Of a stretch of 64,000 nt of DNA, positions 1 to 8,942 are shown piece by piece. Below the pieces are notes generated by a model that ran no database searches, was not told the DNA's origin, and saw only the letters and a list, made by a program, of their open reading frames with translations. Source of the DNA: Pseudoalteromonas piscicida. Its GTDB lineage: Bacteria > Pseudomonadota > Gammaproteobacteria > Enterobacterales > Alteromonadaceae. Each line of letters starts with the position of its first letter. The stretch's first letter is position 1. Location: assembly GCF_002208135.1 (NCBI RefSeq), contig NZ_CP021646.1, positions 236,501 to 300,500 of the forward strand, read 5' to 3'. The position numbers and the translations under genes are program-made.

Positions 1-454
1 AGCTCGGTGTTAATGAGTTGGATAATAAGGTTCCCACGCCAGGCTTTTCTTTACCTGGATTACGGCCCCATAATATGGTGACCGGAATAACTTGCGCGTC
101 GGTATTGTCGTCATCTTTTAAGGCTTCAAAAATCGCTTTACTATGTTCTAGCGCATCACTCGGTTTATGAATATTACCAAAGACACTAGGTGGAGTCTGG
201 ATCCCAACAAAACGATTGAGCTCTTTATTAGCAATTTGCTGTTTTTGAGACGGTCTTGGTAAACCAAGCTTTTTACACATAACGTCTAGCGCGACCATGT
301 CTGATACCGAGTCGAGTCTCGCTACATAAAATGTAGGAATGCTGGGATCTAGCTCGTAATCCTCAATGGGATGCTCTGGCAATACTTTACTTTTAACAAA
401 AAGCCAGTTGCTACAGCGGGCGATGGTTGTAAGCAAATAAGAAAAAATCTGCAT
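1..454 (-). CDS. plsB: Glycerol-3-phosphate acyltransferase PlsB, N-terminal part
   Basis: PlsB transfers an acyl chain to sn-glycerol-3-phosphate, the first step of phospholipid synthesis, at the inner membrane. Only about 150 N-terminal residues are here; the rest lies beyond position 1. Reading the minus strand from the ATG at 454 gives an uninterrupted frame. It contains LFVKSKVLP, matching the LVKSK motif near residue 20 of E. coli PlsB, and PVTILWGRNPGKEKPGVG, matching PVSVMFGRAPGREKGEV. The distance from the ATG to the VKSK motif agrees with E. coli, which supports this start, although no strong ribosome binding site precedes it. The catalytic HX4D acyltransferase domain is outside the window. 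The gene is divergent from the S10 operon. Confidence 0.85.
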   Translation of the reverse strand, partial: MQIFSYLLTTIARCSNWLFVKSKVLPEHPIEDYELDPSIPTFYVARLDSVSDMVALDVMCKKLGLPRPSQKQQIANKELNRFVGIQTPPSVFGNIHKPSDALEHSKAIFEALKDDDNTDAQVIPVTILWGRNPGKEKPGVGTLLSNSLTPS

Positions 455-703
455 GGGAATACCGAACAATTATCATTAGCCATAGAATACCAAGATTTAA
501 CTGGACTGACCATTTACAAAGGCGTCATCCATGTTTTCTTGTCGCAATATTTCTTTATAGAAGACTAACAGAAGCGAATGCTTGAGTAGAGTGAATTTTG
601 TTCTATGTGCTTTTTGTGAGTGAAATATTGTGTATGTTCAAAGCACTGTATCTACGTGACAGAGCCTATGGAGCCTAGCGATAAAATTACTTTCTATTAG
701 TTG

Positions 704-731
704 TTGCATTTATCACCAATATCACTATAAT
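704..731 (+). promoter_or_regulatory. S10 operon promoter
   Basis: A sigma70-type promoter: -35 TTGCAT at 704-709, 16-bp spacer and a perfect -10 TATAAT at 726-731. It would start transcription near 738 and give a leader of about 190 nt before rpsJ. The interval from 455 to 703 shows no further gene or clear element. Confidence 0.65.
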
Positions 732-737
732 ATGCAG

Positions 738-1237
<500 letters not shown>

Positions 1238-1264
1238 TCGGAAGATTAGAGAGGTTTTAGGAAA

Positions 1265-1900
1265 ATGGCATTAGGTCTAGTCGGTCGTAAAGTGGGTATG
1301 ACACGTATCTTCACTGAAGATGGTGTATCTATCCCTGTGACAGTTATCGAAGCGACTCCTAACCGTGTTACGCAGATCAAATCTGACGCAACTGACGGTT
1401 ATAACGCGCTTCAAGTTACTGCAGGCGAGAAAAAAGCAAGCCGTGTAAACAAACCAGCAGCGGGTCACTTCGCTAAAGCTGGCGTTGAAGCGGGTCGCGG
1501 CCTGTGGGAATTCCGTCTTAACGGCGGTGAAGGTGAATTTGAAGTAGGTTCAGAGCTAACTGTTGAACTTTTCACTGAAGTGAAAAAAGTAGACGTTACT
1601 GGTACTTCAAAAGGTAAAGGTTTCCAAGGTGGTGTTAAGCGCTGGAACTTCAGCATGCAAGACGCAACTCACGGTAACTCTCTATCTCACCGTGCTCCTG
1701 GTTCAATCGGTCAAAACCAGTCTCCTGGTAAAGTTTTCAAAGGTAAGAAAATGGCCGGTCAAATGGGTAATGTTCGTTCAACGACACAGAACCTTGAACT
1801 AGTACGTGTTGACGCAGAGCGTAACTTGCTTTTAGTTAAAGGTGCAGTACCTGGCGCTATCGGCGGTGACGTTATCGTTAAACCAGCTGTTAAAGCATAA
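1265..1900 (+). CDS. rplC: 50S ribosomal protein L3
   Basis: L3 binds 23S rRNA near the peptidyl transferase centre and is one of the early assembly proteins. It is 211 residues, close to the 209 of E. coli. The N-terminal [20 protein letters not shown] and the extended internal loop around [10 protein letters not shown] and RAPGSIGQ are diagnostic. The glutamine after GSIG is the position methylated by PrmB in E. coli. Second gene of the S10 operon, 27 nt after rpsJ. Confidence 0.98.
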   Translation: MALGLVGRKVGMTRIFTEDGVSIPVTVIEATPNRVTQIKSDATDGYNALQVTAGEKKASRVNKPAAGHFAKAGVEAGRGLWEFRLNGGEGEFEVGSELTVELFTEVKKVDVTGTSKGKGFQGGVKRWNFSMQDATHGNSLSHRAPGSIGQNQSPGKVFKGKKMAGQMGNVRSTTQNLELVRVDAERNLLLVKGAVPGAIGGDVIVKPAVKA

Positions 1901-1917
1901 GTCCTGGAGATTTAGTG

Positions 1918-2520
1918 ATGGAATTAGCAATTAAAGGCGCTGGCGCGCTTGAAGTTTCCGAAGCTACTTTTGGGCGTGAGTTTAACGAAGCATTAGTACA
2001 CCAAGTAGTTGTTGCTTATGCAGCAGGTGCTCGTCAAGGTACTAAAGCTCAACTGACACGTTCTGAAGTACGCGGTGGTGGTAAGAAACCATTCCGCCAA
2101 AAAGGTACTGGCCGTGCACGTGCCGGTACAATCCGCAGCCCAATCTGGCGCAGCGGTGGTGTGAGCTTTGCAGCTAAGCCGCAAGATCACAGCCAAAAAG
2201 TTAACCGTAAAATGTATCGCGGTGCGATCAAGAGCATTCTTTCTGAGCTTGTTCGTCAAGATCGTCTAGTAGTTGTTGAAAACTTTGGTCTAGAAGCACC
2301 AAAGACTAAAGAACTAGTAGCTAAGCTTAAAGAACTTGAGCTTAAAGACGTACTAATCGTGACTGAAGAAGTAGATGAGAATCTATTCCTTTCTGCACGT
2401 AACCTGTACAAGGTTGACACGCGTGACGTAGCTGGCATCGACCCAGTAAGCCTAATCGCTTTCGATAAGGTTCTGATTACTGCTGCTGCTGTTAAGCAAC
2501 TTGAGGAGGCGCTAGCATGA
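1918..2520 (+). CDS. rplD: 50S ribosomal protein L4
   Basis: L4 binds 23S rRNA domain I and lines the exit tunnel; in Gammaproteobacteria it is the autoregulator of the S10 operon. It is 200 residues from the ATG at 1918. A GTG at 1915 is also in frame, but [11 protein letters not shown] matches the E. coli start MELVLKD and a CTGGAGA ribosome binding site is well placed for 1918. Conserved [23 protein letters not shown] is the tunnel loop. The stop codon overlaps the rplW start (ATGA), implying translational coupling. Confidence 0.97.
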   Translation: MELAIKGAGALEVSEATFGREFNEALVHQVVVAYAAGARQGTKAQLTRSEVRGGGKKPFRQKGTGRARAGTIRSPIWRSGGVSFAAKPQDHSQKVNRKMYRGAIKSILSELVRQDRLVVVENFGLEAPKTKELVAKLKELELKDVLIVTEEVDENLFLSARNLYKVDTRDVAGIDPVSLIAFDKVLITAAAVKQLEEALA

Positions 2521-2819
2521 TCCGTGAAGAACGTCTTTTAAAAGTAATCCTTGCTCCACACATCTCTGAGAAGAGCACTGTATCTGCTGAAGAAAACAAC
2601 ACTATCGTTTTCAAAGTAGCTAAAGATGCAACTAAAGCTGAAGTTAAAGCAGCTGTAGAAAAGCTTTTCGAAGTAGAAGTAACTGGTGTTCGCACTCTAA
2701 ATGTTAAGGGTAAGACAAAGCGTACTGGTATGCGTTTTGGCCGTCGTAGCGATTGGAAAAAAGCATACGTTACTCTTAAAGAAGGTAGCGAGCTAGACTT
2801 TGTCGGCGGCGCCGAGTAA
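2517..2819 (+). CDS. rplW: 50S ribosomal protein L23
   Basis: L23 sits at the peptide exit and is the docking site for trigger factor and SRP. It is 100 residues, the same as in E. coli. Typical features are the start [20 protein letters not shown] and the [19 protein letters not shown] loop, which is the tunnel extension. Its ATG overlaps the rplD stop by 4 nt. Confidence 0.97.
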   Translation: MIREERLLKVILAPHISEKSTVSAEENNTIVFKVAKDATKAEVKAAVEKLFEVEVTGVRTLNVKGKTKRTGMRFGRRSDWKKAYVTLKEGSELDFVGGAE

Positions 2820-2836
2820 TAAGGGGAGTTAGAATT

Positions 2837-3661
2837 ATGGCACTTCAAAAGTGTAAACCAACTTCTGCGGGTCGTCGTCACGTCGTTAAAGTGGTTAACC
2901 CTGATCTACACAAGGGTAAGCCTTACGCTCCGCTATTAGAGAAAAACTCTAAATCAGGTGGTCGTAACAACAACGGTCGTATCACGGTTCGTCACATCGG
3001 TGGTGGTCATAAGCAACACTACCGTGTAATCGACTTTACACGCACAAAAGATGGCATTCCAGCTAAAGTTGAGCGTCTAGAGTACGATCCAAACCGTAGC
3101 GCAAACATCGCTCTTGTATTATATGCAGACGGTGAGCGTCGTTACATTATTGCACCTAAGGGTCTTAAAGCAGGTGATGCAATCCAATCTGGTGTTGATG
3201 CACCAATCAAGGTTGGTAACACACTACCTATGCGTAATATCCCTGTAGGTTCTACTGTACACAACGTTGAACTTAAACCTGGCAAGGGTGCACAAATTGC
3301 ACGTTCTGCTGGTGCTTACGTACAGATCCTTGCTCGTGAAGGTCAATACGTAACACTACGTCTTCGCTCTGGCGAAGTTCGTAAGGTTGAGTCTGATTGT
3401 CGTGCGACTCTTGGCGAAGTAGGTAACGCAGAACACATGCTACGTTCACTAGGTAAAGCTGGTGCAAATCGTTGGCGTGGTATCCGTCCTACAGTTCGTG
3501 GTGTTGCCATGAACCCGATTGACCACCCACACGGTGGTGGTGAAGGTCGTACTTCTGGTGGTCGTCACCCTGTATCTCCATGGGGCGTACCTACTAAAGG
3601 TTACAAGACTCGTAAGAACAAGCGTACTGATAAGTTTATCGTACGTCGTCGTACTAAATAA
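2837..3661 (+). CDS. rplB: 50S ribosomal protein L2
   Basis: L2 is one of the largest and most conserved 50S proteins and supports subunit association and peptidyl transferase assembly. It is 274 residues (E. coli 273). The C-terminal signature with [13 protein letters not shown] contains the conserved histidine implicated in peptidyl transfer. The GGGAG ribosome binding site lies just upstream. Fifth gene of the S10 operon. Confidence 0.98.
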   Translation: MALQKCKPTSAGRRHVVKVVNPDLHKGKPYAPLLEKNSKSGGRNNNGRITVRHIGGGHKQHYRVIDFTRTKDGIPAKVERLEYDPNRSANIALVLYADGERRYIIAPKGLKAGDAIQSGVDAPIKVGNTLPMRNIPVGSTVHNVELKPGKGAQIARSAGAYVQILAREGQYVTLRLRSGEVRKVESDCRATLGEVGNAEHMLRSLGKAGANRWRGIRPTVRGVAMNPIDHPHGGGEGRTSGGRHPVSPWGVPTKGYKTRKNKRTDKFIVRRRTK

Positions 3662-3668
3662 TAGTTGA

Positions 3669-3956
<288 letters not shown>

Positions 3957-3968
3957 TCGGAGGGTATG

Positions 3969-4301
3969 ATGGAAGCATTAGCTAAACACAAATTCGCCTC
4001 TGGTTCGGCGCAGAAAGCACGTCTAGTTGCAGATCAAATCCGTGGACTTCCGGTTGATCGCGCGCTAGAAATCCTGGCGTACAGCCCAAAGAAAGCGGCT
4101 GTATTAGTAAAGAAAGTACTTGAGTCTGCTATCGCGAACGCGGAGCACAACGAAGGTGCTGACATTGATGAGCTTAAAGTGGCTAAAGTATTTGTAGACG
4201 AAGGTCCTACAATGAAACGTATTATGCCACGTGCTAAAGGACGCGCAGACCGCATCCTTAAGCGTACAAGCCACATCACTGTTGTGGTTTCGGATAGCTA
4301 G
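3969..4301 (+). CDS. rplV: 50S ribosomal protein L22
   Basis: L22 lines the nascent peptide tunnel with L4, and its beta-hairpin is a known macrolide and stalling determinant. It is 110 residues from the second of two adjacent ATG codons (3966 and 3969). The second is chosen because GGAGGG at 3959-3964 gives better spacing and the protein then matches E. coli METIAKH in length. The conserved [18 protein letters not shown] is the tunnel hairpin. Confidence 0.97.
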   Translation: MEALAKHKFASGSAQKARLVADQIRGLPVDRALEILAYSPKKAAVLVKKVLESAIANAEHNEGADIDELKVAKVFVDEGPTMKRIMPRAKGRADRILKRTSHITVVVSDS

Positions 4302-4313
4302 GAGATATAAGTA

Positions 4314-5015
4314 ATGGGACAAAAAGTTCATCCTACTGGTATTCGCCTAGGTATCTCAAAGCCTTGGGTATCTACTTGGTACGCGAATACAAAAGATTTC
4401 TCTGAACAGCTTTTTGGCGATCACAAAGTACGTACATTCCTTACTAAGGAATTAAAAGCGGCTTCTGTGTCTAAAATCGTTATCGAGCGTCCAGCTAAAT
4501 CAATCCGTGTAACAATTCACACAGCTCGTCCTGGTGTTGTTATCGGTAAAAAAGGTGAAGATGTTGAAAAGCTTCGCCAAGCTGTAACTAAGCTTGCTGG
4601 TGTACCTGCGCAAATCAACATCGCAGAAGTACGTAAGCCAGAGCTAGATGCACAGTTAGTTGCTGACGGTATCTCTTCTCAGCTAGAGCGTCGTGTTATG
4701 TTCCGTCGTGCTATGAAGCGCGCAGTACAAAACGCAATGCGTCTAGGTGCTAAGGGTATCAAAGTTGAAGTAAGCGGCCGTCTAGGCGGTGCTGAAATCG
4801 CACGTTCTGAGTGGTACCGTGAAGGTCGTGTACCTCTACACACTCTACGTGCTGATATCGACTACGCAACTTCAGAAGCTTTGACCACTTACGGTATCAT
4901 CGGTGTTAAGGTTTGGATCTTCAAAGGCGAAGTAATTGGTGGTCTTCCACTAGTTCAAGAGCAAGAGAAGCCAGCTAAACGTGCGCCGAAGAAAGCTAAA
5001 AAAAGTGCTAAGTAA
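4314..5015 (+). CDS. rpsC: 30S ribosomal protein S3
   Basis: S3 forms part of the mRNA entry channel and its helicase activity. It is 233 residues, the same as in E. coli. It starts [13 protein letters not shown] and contains a KH domain with the [11 protein letters not shown] loop around residue 80. A lysine-rich tail ends the protein. Spacing to rplV and rplP is 12-13 nt. Confidence 0.98.
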   Translation: MGQKVHPTGIRLGISKPWVSTWYANTKDFSEQLFGDHKVRTFLTKELKAASVSKIVIERPAKSIRVTIHTARPGVVIGKKGEDVEKLRQAVTKLAGVPAQINIAEVRKPELDAQLVADGISSQLERRVMFRRAMKRAVQNAMRLGAKGIKVEVSGRLGGAEIARSEWYREGRVPLHTLRADIDYATSEALTTYGIIGVKVWIFKGEVIGGLPLVQEQEKPAKRAPKKAKKSAK

Positions 5016-5028
5016 GAGGTAGCGACTA

Positions 5029-5442
5029 ATGTTACAGCCAAAACGTACAAAATTCCGTAAGGTACACAAAGGCCGCAACCGTGGTCTGGCTACCAGCGGT
5101 AACAAAGTTAGCTTCGGTTCTTTCGGCTTGAAAGCGACTGGCCGTGGCCGTATGACTGCTCGTCAAATCGAAGCAGCTCGTCGTGCTATGACACGTCACG
5201 TCAAGCGTCAAGGTAAAATCTGGATCCGTGTATTCCCAGATAAGCCAATTACAGAGAAACCGCTTGAAGTTCGTATGGGTAAAGGTAAAGGTTCTGTTGA
5301 ATACTGGGTTGCTGAAATTCAGCCTGGTAAAGTACTTTACGAGATGGAAGGTGTTTCAGAAGAGCTTGCTCGCGAAGCATTCGACCTAGCTGCTCGTAAA
5401 TTACCTTTCAAAACAACATTTGTAACTCGGACGGTAATGTAA
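5029..5442 (+). CDS. rplP: 50S ribosomal protein L16
   Basis: L16 is a late assembly protein near the A site. It is 137 residues. It begins [19 protein letters not shown] and includes [22 protein letters not shown], which holds the conserved arginine region hydroxylated by YcfD in E. coli. The stop overlaps the rpmC start by one base (TAATG), indicating coupling. Confidence 0.98.
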   Translation: MLQPKRTKFRKVHKGRNRGLATSGNKVSFGSFGLKATGRGRMTARQIEAARRAMTRHVKRQGKIWIRVFPDKPITEKPLEVRMGKGKGSVEYWVAEIQPGKVLYEMEGVSEELAREAFDLAARKLPFKTTFVTRTVM

Positions 5443-5633
5443 TGAAAGCTAGCGAACTTAAAGACAAAAGCGTAGAAGAGCTAAATGCTGAACTTCTAGA
5501 GCTTCTTCGTGAGCAGTTCAACCTGCGCATGCAAGCGAGCACTGGTCAGCTAGCTCAAACTCACGAGCTTAAGAAAGTACGTCGCAATATTGCGCGTGTG
5601 AAAACGGTTATCAACCAGAAGGCAGGTGCATAA
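5442..5633 (+). CDS. rpmC: 50S ribosomal protein L29
   Basis: L29 is a small two-helix protein near the exit tunnel that helps dock trigger factor with L23. It is 63 residues, the usual length. The typical [10 protein letters not shown] and [14 protein letters not shown] segments are present. It is coupled at both ends by TAATG overlaps, with rplP and with rpsQ. Confidence 0.97.
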   Translation: MKASELKDKSVEELNAELLELLREQFNLRMQASTGQLAQTHELKKVRRNIARVKTVINQKAGA

Positions 5634-5890
5634 TGAGCGATAAGATCCGTACTGTACAAGGTCGTGTAGTTAGCGACAAAATGGACAAGTCAATCGTTGT
5701 TGCTATCGAGCGTCAGGTTAAACACCCGATCTACGGTAAGTTCATCAAGCGTACAACTAAGTTGCACGCACACGATGAAAACAACACAGCACTAGCAGGT
5801 GACGTCGTGACTATTCGCGAATGTGCGCCAATTTCTAAGAAAAAATCTTGGACGCTAGTTGACGTGATTGAACGTCCTAAGAAAGCTTAA
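5633..5890 (+). CDS. rpsQ: 30S ribosomal protein S17
   Basis: S17 is a primary 16S rRNA binding protein with an OB fold. It is 85 residues (E. coli 84). Typical segments are [32 protein letters not shown] and [20 protein letters not shown]. It is the last gene of this operon. In E. coli rplN and the spc operon follow, but here an intrinsic terminator follows within 31 nt. The 3' part of this gene, from about 5705, is the parent of the fragments repeated downstream to 6737. This copy is intact and should be the functional one. Confidence 0.97.
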   Translation: MSDKIRTVQGRVVSDKMDKSIVVAIERQVKHPIYGKFIKRTTKLHAHDENNTALAGDVVTIRECAPISKKKSWTLVDVIERPKKA

Positions 5891-5920
5891 TTTTAGTTTT
5901 TAACTAAATTAGACTTTTAT

Positions 5921-5949
5921 AAAGCCCCAGCATCTGCTGGGGCTTTTGC
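5921..5949 (+). terminator. S10 operon terminator
   Basis: A 12-bp stem AAAGCCCCAGCA/TGCTGGGGCTTT with a 2-nt loop and T-rich tail directly after rpsQ. It ends the S10 operon here and explains why spc genes cannot be co-transcribed. An exact copy sits at 6404-6432. Confidence 0.9.
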
Positions 5950-5976
5950 ATTTCTGGATTAGAGCAAAGAAGCAGC

Positions 5977-6173
5977 ATCGAGCGTCAGGTTAAACACCCG
6001 ATCTACGGTACTCTTTATAGAAAGAAAGCATCAAGCGTACAACTAAGTTGCACGCACACGATGAAAACAACACAGCTACTCACAGGTGACGTCGTGACTA
6101 TTCGCGAATGTGCGCCAATTTCTAAGAAAAAATCTTGGACTTTTGCGTTTCTGGATTAGAGCAAAGAAGCAGC
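5977..6173 (+). pseudogene. rpsQ fragment B1 (internal deletion)
   Basis: A truncated copy of the middle of rpsQ. Compared with rpsQ, the 5 nt between GGT and CATCAAG are replaced by 19 nt (ACTCTTTATAG and following), which shifts the frame. GCACTAGCA is changed to GCTACTCACA, and the 3' part from TTGGAC joins directly to the sequence after the terminator. There is no start codon or full frame, so it cannot make S17. Confidence 0.85.
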
Positions 6174-6459
6174 ATCGAGCTTCAGGTTAACCACCCGATC
6201 TACGGTACTCTTTATAGAAAGAAAGCATCAAGCGTACAACTAAGTTGCACGCACACGATGAAAACAACACAGCACTAGCAGGTGACGTCGTGACTATTCG
6301 CGAATGTGCGCCAATTTCTAAGAAAAAATCTTGGACGCTAGTTGACGTGATTGAACGTCCTAAGAAAGCTTAATTTTAGTTTTTAACTAAATTAGACTTT
6401 TATAAAGCCCCAGCATCTGCTGGGGCTTTTGCATTTCTGGATTAGAGCAAAGAAGCAGC
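6174..6459 (+). pseudogene. rpsQ fragment A2 with terminator copy
   Basis: It carries the C-terminal half of rpsQ identical to the functional gene from CATCAAGCG onward, through the stop codon and the terminator. Upstream it has the same 19-nt replacement as the B units, so the S17 frame is broken and has no start. Two substitutions (CGT to CTT, AAACACC to AACCACC) distinguish its 5' edge. Confidence 0.85.
6404..6432 (+). terminator. Second copy of the S10 terminator
   Basis: An exact copy of the hairpin at 5921-5949, carried by repeat unit A2. It would stop any read-through that passes the first terminator. Confidence 0.8.
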
Positions 6460-6656
6460 ATCGAGCGTCAGGTTAAACACCCGATCTACGGTACTCTTTA
6501 TAGAAAGAAAGCATCAAGCGTACAACTAAGTTGCACGCACACGATGAAAACAACACAGCTACTCACAGGTGACGTCGTGACTATTCGCGAATGTGCGCCA
6601 ATTTCTAAGAAAAAATCTTGGACTTTTGCGTTTCTGGATTAGAGCAAAGAAGCAGC
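6460..6656 (+). pseudogene. rpsQ fragment B2
   Basis: It appears identical to fragment B1 over all 197 nt. Identity between B1 and B2 combined with divergence from rpsQ shows that the B form arose first and was then duplicated together with unit A. Confidence 0.85.
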
Positions 6657-6726
6657 ATCGAGCTTCAGGTTAACCAATCGGTCTACGAAAGCATCAAGCG
6701 TACAACTAAGTTGCACGCACACGATG
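6657..6726 (+). pseudogene. rpsQ remnant C
   Basis: The last, shortest remnant. It starts as the other units do (ATCGAGCTTCAGGTTAAC), diverges at CAATCGGTCTACGAAAG, then matches rpsQ for about 40 nt (CATCAAGCG to CACGATGA) before unrelated sequence begins. A frame opening at TTG 6618 reads through the junction and encodes [13 protein letters not shown], but there is no ribosome binding site and I do not call it a gene. Confidence 0.75.
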
Positions 6727-6892
6727 AGAGCGATATACCTACATCTCTTGAGTTGCTTTTTAATCGGTACATACCTTTACTAAATGACGATTCACGTCAA
6801 TGATTATTGTATTCAATACAAGTAGCACTTGCTCAATAACTTTCCGCAGTTGTTACTAAGCTATCCGTTTATACAATGTTTAGGGTTGTTAT

Positions 6893-8845
6893 ATGCTTAA
6901 AAAATTAAAGTTAGGTCAGCAACTATCGGTTTCATTTGGAATTATGATTGCTCTAATGATCATGCTGTCAGGTGTGGCTTACATTGGGTTAAGCGGTGGT
7001 TTTAGTAATTTTGTAGAATACCGGAGCTTAGCTCGGGCAAGTAATCTTGCAAGTCGTTTGGAAGCAAACTTATTGTCTACTAGAGTGAATGTCTTACATT
7101 TTCTCAAACAGCAGTCTCAAGAAGATGTACGTCAATTTGAACAAAAGACTGAGCAATTACATAAAGACTTCCTAGAAGCTAGGAAGCTTCTAACCACACA
7201 AGAATTGATAGCGCAAGTAGAGAAAAGTGAGGAGGCTTTAACCGAATATGAAGCAACCTTTAAACAGATCCTAACGCTTTACCGCCGCAGGGATACAGTA
7301 GTCAATGGTACACTGGATCAAATAGGTCCTCAAATGCGAAAAAATGTCACTCAGTTAATGGAGTTAAGTGTCGAACGCAGTGACTTTCAAGGATTAAATC
7401 TTGCTGCTCATATGCAGGAAAAGTTGTTACTAGGGCGATTATTTGTGAATAAGTTCCTAGTGAGTAACCTGCCAGAAGACTATGAAAGAGCAATGAAAGA
7501 ACTTAAGCAGGAAAAGGACTTACTAAATCAATCTAAGTCGGAGTTTACTGACGACACAGCCAAGCAACTACTAGCAGATACTGAGTCACTTGGGGATCGT
7601 TACTCTCAGGGGGTAACCGAGGTCCAGCGAATTATCACTGAAAGAAATCAATTAATAGCCGAATCACTTAACAAAAATGGTCAAAGTATTGCGGATTATT
7701 TAGCACGTATTAAAGAATCAATAAAAGAGAAGCAAGACGAATTGGGGCCAGTTGCTCAAGCGCAAAGTGAAAACACCGTGAATACAATTATTGTTGTTGC
7801 ACTTGCGGTGATCTTTTTAGGCTGCTTTCTGAGTTGGTATATCACTCGTTTAATTAAAATTCCAATTGGTGGGGAGCCAAAAGAAATCGCAGAAGTGGCA
7901 TCAAGGATTGCCAGTGGCGACCTTACTATTCAATTTGACAGGGGGGAATCGGTCAGCGGCATTTATTTGGCAATGCGTAATATGGCTGACAAACTAAAAG
8001 CCATCATTGCAGAAATTCAAAGCTCTACAAATGCACTATCTTCCTCGTCGGAAACGCTTAGTGCTATCACCGCCCAGTCCAAACAAGGGGCGGACAACCA
8101 AATGGAGCAACTCAGTCATAGCGCAGTTTCGATGAATGAAATGGCTGCCACGATTGCTGAGATAACCCAAAGTGCTCAACTCGCAGCGGATGCCGCAACC
8201 GATGCGGATTCTCAATCTAATTCAGGTGTTCAAGTTGTTGTTGAAACACAGCAAGCAATGGAGGGCCTAGTGGGTAAAATAGAAAATGTTAGCCAAACCA
8301 TTGAGAATCTTGAACAAGAAACAGAGTCGGTAGGTTCTATTTTGGATGTCATCAGGGGTATAGCGGAGCAAACTAATCTGTTAGCGCTCAACGCAGCAAT
8401 TGAAGCTGCAAGAGCTGGCGAACAAGGAAGAGGCTTTGCCGTAGTGGCCGACGAGGTGAGAAGCCTTGCGAGTCGCACTCAAAAGAGCACGGACGAAATT
8501 CAAGAGATGATCTCTAAGTTGCAAAATGAGGCGAAGCGCTCCGTTGGCATGATGCGAGAGAACGTGAAAGATGCTAAAGATACAGCGGACAAGTCGGCAA
8601 AAACGGATGAAGTGTTACAAGCGATTTCTTCATCTGTGAGTACGATTAAAGATATGAATCTGCAAATAGCCAGTGCTTCTGAGGAGCAAAACACGGTTAC
8701 ACAGCAACTTTCGCAAAGTGTTACAGAAATCAGCGAAACCGCGCAAGAGACAGCAACCGGAGCCGAGCGCGCGTCAGATGAAGCATTGTCGCTGCTGTCT
8801 TTATCCCGTGCACTGGATAAATCGGTGAGCAGTTTTAGATTATAA
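6893..8845 (+). CDS. Methyl-accepting chemotaxis protein
   Basis: A membrane chemoreceptor that controls CheA activity. It is 650 residues: TM1 at about 13-32, a long helical periplasmic domain to about 297, TM2 at about 298-320, a HAMP domain beginning [21 protein letters not shown], and a cytoplasmic signalling domain. The hairpin tip [20 protein letters not shown] at about residues 490-510 is the canonical CheA/CheW contact. The roughly 260-residue all-helical sensor resembles helical bimodular or 4-helix-bundle ligand domains; the ligand is unknown. There is no C-terminal NWETF-type CheR tether. The gene stands alone between the rpsQ repeats and the hybrid kinase. Confidence 0.9.
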   Translation: MLKKLKLGQQLSVSFGIMIALMIMLSGVAYIGLSGGFSNFVEYRSLARASNLASRLEANLLSTRVNVLHFLKQQSQEDVRQFEQKTEQLHKDFLEARKLLTTQELIAQVEKSEEALTEYEATFKQILTLYRRRDTVVNGTLDQIGPQMRKNVTQLMELSVERSDFQGLNLAAHMQEKLLLGRLFVNKFLVSNLPEDYERAMKELKQEKDLLNQSKSEFTDDTAKQLLADTESLGDRYSQGVTEVQRIITERNQLIAESLNKNGQSIADYLARIKESIKEKQDELGPVAQAQSENTVNTIIVVALAVIFLGCFLSWYITRLIKIPIGGEPKEIAEVASRIASGDLTIQFDRGESVSGIYLAMRNMADKLKAIIAEIQSSTNALSSSSETLSAITAQSKQGADNQMEQLSHSAVSMNEMAATIAEITQSAQLAADAATDADSQSNSGVQVVVETQQAMEGLVGKIENVSQTIENLEQETESVGSILDVIRGIAEQTNLLALNAAIEAARAGEQGRGFAVVADEVRSLASRTQKSTDEIQEMISKLQNEAKRSVGMMRENVKDAKDTADKSAKTDEVLQAISSSVSTIKDMNLQIASASEEQNTVTQQLSQSVTEISETAQETATGAERASDEALSLLSLSRALDKSVSSFRL

Positions 8846-8942
8846 GTGGTGATACTAAGCGCTAGGGTGTAACACTAAAGTGTGCTGTCTTTTTACAGTA
8901 CAGCCGTTATGCTAGAGCAAACAATAAAAAATCATCACAGTT

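Larger units (their letters stand above)
5705..6737 (+). repeat. Tandem array of rpsQ 3' fragments
   Basis: Five head-to-tail units, each starting near ATCGAGC[GT]TCAGGTTAA. Unit A1 (5705-5976) is the real rpsQ 3' end, terminator and 26-nt tail. B1 (5977-6173) is an internally deleted copy. A2 (6174-6459) has the full 3' end plus a second terminator. B2 (6460-6656) appears identical to B1, and C (6657-about 6726) is a short remnant. The A-B pair is duplicated at a 483-bp period: 5744-6173 matches 6227-6656 with no difference I could see. In B units the junction TTGGAC/TTTTGC skips the S17 C-terminus and the terminator. Such structure fits slippage or unequal recombination after the operon was separated from spc. 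Confidence 0.92.

Noticed and set aside
371..568. 65-codon plus-strand frame near the window start
   Set aside because: It lies mostly antisense to plsB, which has a clear match to E. coli PlsB, and has no ribosome binding site.
2492..2881. 129-codon minus-strand frame over rplW
   Set aside because: Antisense shadow of rplW with Ser/Thr-rich low-complexity translation. The ribosomal gene is certain.
5705..6737. CRISPR-like appearance of regular direct repeats
   Set aside because: Units are 197-286 bp, derived from rpsQ, and have no spacers. There are no cas genes.
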